Part shown: piece after piece, positions 61,404 to 64,000 of the stretch | Layout of the letters: each line of letters opens with the position of its first letter | Numbering within the stretch: the stretch's first letter is position 1 | Assembly: GCA_038501625.1 (NCBI GenBank) | Contig: JAZAYU010000002.1 | Location: forward strand, 16,358,053 to 16,422,052 | DNA: 64,000 nt | Direction of reading: 5' to 3' | Origin: Corbicula japonica | Taxonomy: Eukaryota > Mollusca > Bivalvia > Venerida > Cyrenidae | The notes under the pieces: generated by a model | What the model was told of the DNA's origin: nothing | Seen by the model: the letters and a program-made list of their open reading frames with translations, nothing else | Database searches by the model: none | Program-made: the position numbers and the translations under genes

Positions 61404-62294
61404 ATAGTTCGATTTTGACCCGTGAGCTGTGACCTTTTGGACAAGTCCATTGTTATAGTCCCAAATAGGTATAGAACGTCAATTTACAAAGTTACCGTTA
61501 ATTTACTTAACTTATATGACATTAAATCCTGTTCAAAGCAGCAAATTGTTAGTCACGGCGAATAGCTCAGTGGATAAGGATCTCGAGCTATGATGCAAAA
61601 CATTGCAAGTTCGAATCCAATAATAGTAACTTTTTTATTTTTGTCTTTTATTTACTTTTTTAATATAAATTTGTATCGCATTATATTATTTAGTTAATTG
61701 TTGGTTTATCATTATTTTTTGCAAAGCCCTTTAATTAAGTTCATGTTAATTTTTTAACTATATTTTTGTTGAGCAGATTGCCGTCCCCCCTTACACCTCT
61801 GCCCCAAAGAGGTGCCGACAGTTGTGAATCCTGACTTTCTGTAAACAATTGTAGTTAATGGAACCTTCATTACATTCTCTTTCTTTTCTGTTCAAAACCA
61901 TTTTGTAAAATATTTTGGCATTGTCCGAAAACTGTGTTTTGAATAAGCTTCGATCGCGACATCTTATCAACTTACTTGATGAAAGCTTACTCGACATTAA
62001 AAAAAAAATGCACGGTTTATGGCATTTTTTGTCCGCGTCTACACGAATGTAATGAAATGAATGACATTAAAAAAAATAAGATCCGCTCTCTGGATTCGAA
62101 CGCACAACCCTTATGACACATTATCAAAAATCAGAAGCGTTACTGCCAAGACTATGAAACCTTTTGTTACATGTCGTACAATTTCAACAATATAAGCTAT
62201 GATAGGAATATCTAACTTCCCTTTTTTGTGGAATATTCCAAAAATCTATAAATACAAAAGTGCATTCACGGCTCAACGCGTAAAATCGGACTAT
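61404..62294. mobile_element. Inverted pair of tRNA-like composite repeats (one long-TIR element or two SINEs)
   Basis: The left end reads tatagttcgattttgaccc, then gtgagctgtgacc. The right end, read inversely, gives tatagtccgattttacgcg, then ttgagccgtgaatg. Both halves then carry a tRNA-like part: plus strand A-box TAGCTCAGTGG (61563-61573) with B-box AGTTCGAATCC (61608-61618), and minus strand B-box GTTCGAATCC (about 62092-62101) with a degenerate A-box near 62142-62154. T- or A-rich runs follow each B-box. The arms are diverged, so either one old element with 230-bp ends or two opposed insertions is possible. Confidence 0.55.
61555..61628 (+). tRNA. tRNA-like sequence, probably a SINE head or pseudogene
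   Basis: TAGCTCAGTGG and AGTTCGAATCC have tRNA-like spacing (34 bp between the boxes). The T-stem (gcaag / ccaat) does not pair well and the acceptor stem is poor, so a functional tRNA is unlikely. Confidence 0.35.
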
Positions 62295-62654
62295 AACAGC
62301 TTTAATTTTTAATTGTATACATGCATTAAAGAGTGGAATTATCACCGTAAAAGTAATATTGTAACTAATATCGTGTTTAAAGTGTTTTTACATATTAAGG
62401 GGAAAACGATAGTTCTGTTCTAACGTCCAGTCACTTAGGAATCACGTGCAACACAGCTTCAACGGTTGACCAGGTCTGTTCACTTTAATTTGCTCTACAG
62501 TTTACACAAACAAATTTAATTCATAAAACCTCATGATATACTCTTAGTAACACATGCATATATATTTTGTGTTGCTTATCAAATTGCTGTGCTGATTTCA
62601 TGTATTTGGAAAAGACAACAAAAGGATATCACAACATCAATTGTAGACTTGGTC

Positions 62655-62735
62655 CCAAGGTCGCCATTTCAGCCAATCAGATGCTTGAGATTTGAGACTG
62701 GTTTCCATTATCAGTTTTATCGTCTTCAGCCTTGG
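62655..62735. mobile_element. Deletion copy of the 18.5-kb palindromic MITE
   Basis: ccaagg is followed directly by tcgccatttcagccaatcag, gcttgagatttgagactggt, tttccat and finally ccttgg. This is the right arm of the element at 18456-18595, with nearly all of the left arm lost but its outer six bases kept. Confidence 0.8.
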
Positions 62736-64000
62736 TGCTTTTTGTGTGTGAGATTGCCCTCTCAGAACAAATAAAACGTATTGAAATGCGAACAGAAATG
62801 TTGTTGTTGTTGTTGTTTTTAATTTTGAACACAAAAGCTCAATACTTAATCTTTATAGCACATGATAAGTAAATCAAATGTTTCCTAAGACGCCGCGTAT
62901 GATATGGAGATTTTATTTGCTTATAACATCCCATGATCACTTTTTGATAATTTTCTTTAAAATTACTCTTTAATAAATCGCGGTAATTAAACAAAATATC
63001 CCACAATGCATTATCGAAATTTTAAAACGGGGAAAGGTCAACTGGTCGAAAAAAGCAATGTGTTCATACCGTCCGTTTTCTCTTTTAAATAAGCTGACGG
63101 TCACCGTCTTGATGTGATGACGTTATCTCTTATCCTGAGCTGTTTACTTTAAGACCACACATTCCATTTAAGTTATACCTAAACATAATTTCAATTCAGG
63201 TCATAATAAATTCAAAATGTGATCAAATCGATAAAATAACAACAAACACCGCAGGGCATTGTTAAAAATCTACTTCCTTAATTTATACAATAATATGTTA
63301 ACGTTGATGCCCTCAGCTGGGATACCTTAACCTCTGTGGAATAAACGGTAAGTTTTGTTTTCTTTATGATGCTAACAAACTTTTATGTTTATTTTAATTA
63401 CTTGTACTAAGTTTTCGAAGAAATATTTGGCATGTTGCTTCGGGTTTCGCGATTCCATTGCACAGTAAGTATAATCACGATTATCGGTTCTGCCATATAC
63501 TTGCAGTGAAATAGAACTATTGATGTTAGATTGAAGATAATGTCAACGTGTATTATGTTTGTTTCTATACTTTTGGCAACTAAATGTACATGTAAACCAC
63601 GTTTGTTGCCTTTAGTTTCATATTTTTGTTAGATGCAAATAAAACATTCTGCAAATCTTGCTTTATTCGTAAAATGATCTCGTTTTTATTTTCTTTGAAT
63701 GCTGGTCGGTCTAATAATTGTTTGTGTAACTGTTTCGCACTATAACATGGACATTTGTAGACCCTAATGCGAGTATGCAATTCGGTCTACACTTGTTAAA
63801 ATTAGCGATTAGGAAGCCATAAACGAGATAATATCGGAAGGCTGTTCAATTAACGGGAAACATCATCGGATGCAGTTAAGTCTTTAATAACCGATTTATA
63901 ATTTTATCTTGTTTACGATCAAATATGGTGTGCAAAAACCACTTGTACTTAAGGTGATTGAAACACTTAGAATTGTCAAAAAGTTATTTGTTGTGTAAAA
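62736..64000. other. Non-coding stretch, nothing recognised
   Basis: No gene or shared repeat seen. A donor-like cg/gtaagtttt at 63349-63357 follows a G+C-richer patch and might end a first exon. There is no other support. Confidence 0.3.

Overview
The window is AT-rich animal nuclear DNA with split genes, long introns and many dispersed repeats. A multi-exon TRIM E3 ligase gene, a dibasic-cleaved neuropeptide-like precursor, Tc1/mariner fossils, a tRNA-derived SINE with a conserved core, and a dispersed repeat of the 'gtccgtccgtc ... agggcgacacaagtg' type together suggest a bivalve mollusc. That assignment is inference from familiar repeat and gene types; no species is claimed.

Layout. 1-20.9 kb is mostly non-coding. 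It carries a fossil Tc1-like element (2134-3031), an intact neuropeptide-like coding exon on the minus strand (7790-8437), a TTAA-flanked MITE (9086-9706), a 46-bp minisatellite (10821-11690), a tRNA-like SINE candidate (about 13.4 kb) and a perfect-looking 140-bp palindrome (18456-18595). 20917-36716 is one 15.8-kb structure: two inverted arms made of a 36-bp tandem repeat, mirrored unique termini, and a 9-bp direct repeat on both flanks. I read it as a giant foldback (FB/TU-type) mobile element with a 1.75-kb loop that holds an hAT-like element and a SINE. The very long open frames in the arms are by-products of the 36-bp period and are not annotated as genes.

36.7-64 kb holds the ordinary genes. 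A four-exon TRIM gene (RING, two B-boxes, coiled coil, PRY-SPRY; 615 aa) lies at 40342-47794 on the plus strand. A decayed non-LTR retrotransposon follows (about 49.1-51.97 kb). Next is a two-exon GT32-type Golgi glycosyltransferase (52740-54446, 349 aa). A four-exon claudin/PMP22-like tetraspan gene lies on the minus strand (59582 down to 56826, 358 aa). For each split gene I joined exons only where splice dinucleotides and reading phase agreed.

The genes are not an operon and show no obvious shared pathway. What ties the window together is repeat activity: two dispersed modules (A and B below) recur throughout, four minisatellites have periods of 36, 36, 42 and 46 bp, and several insertions are nested.
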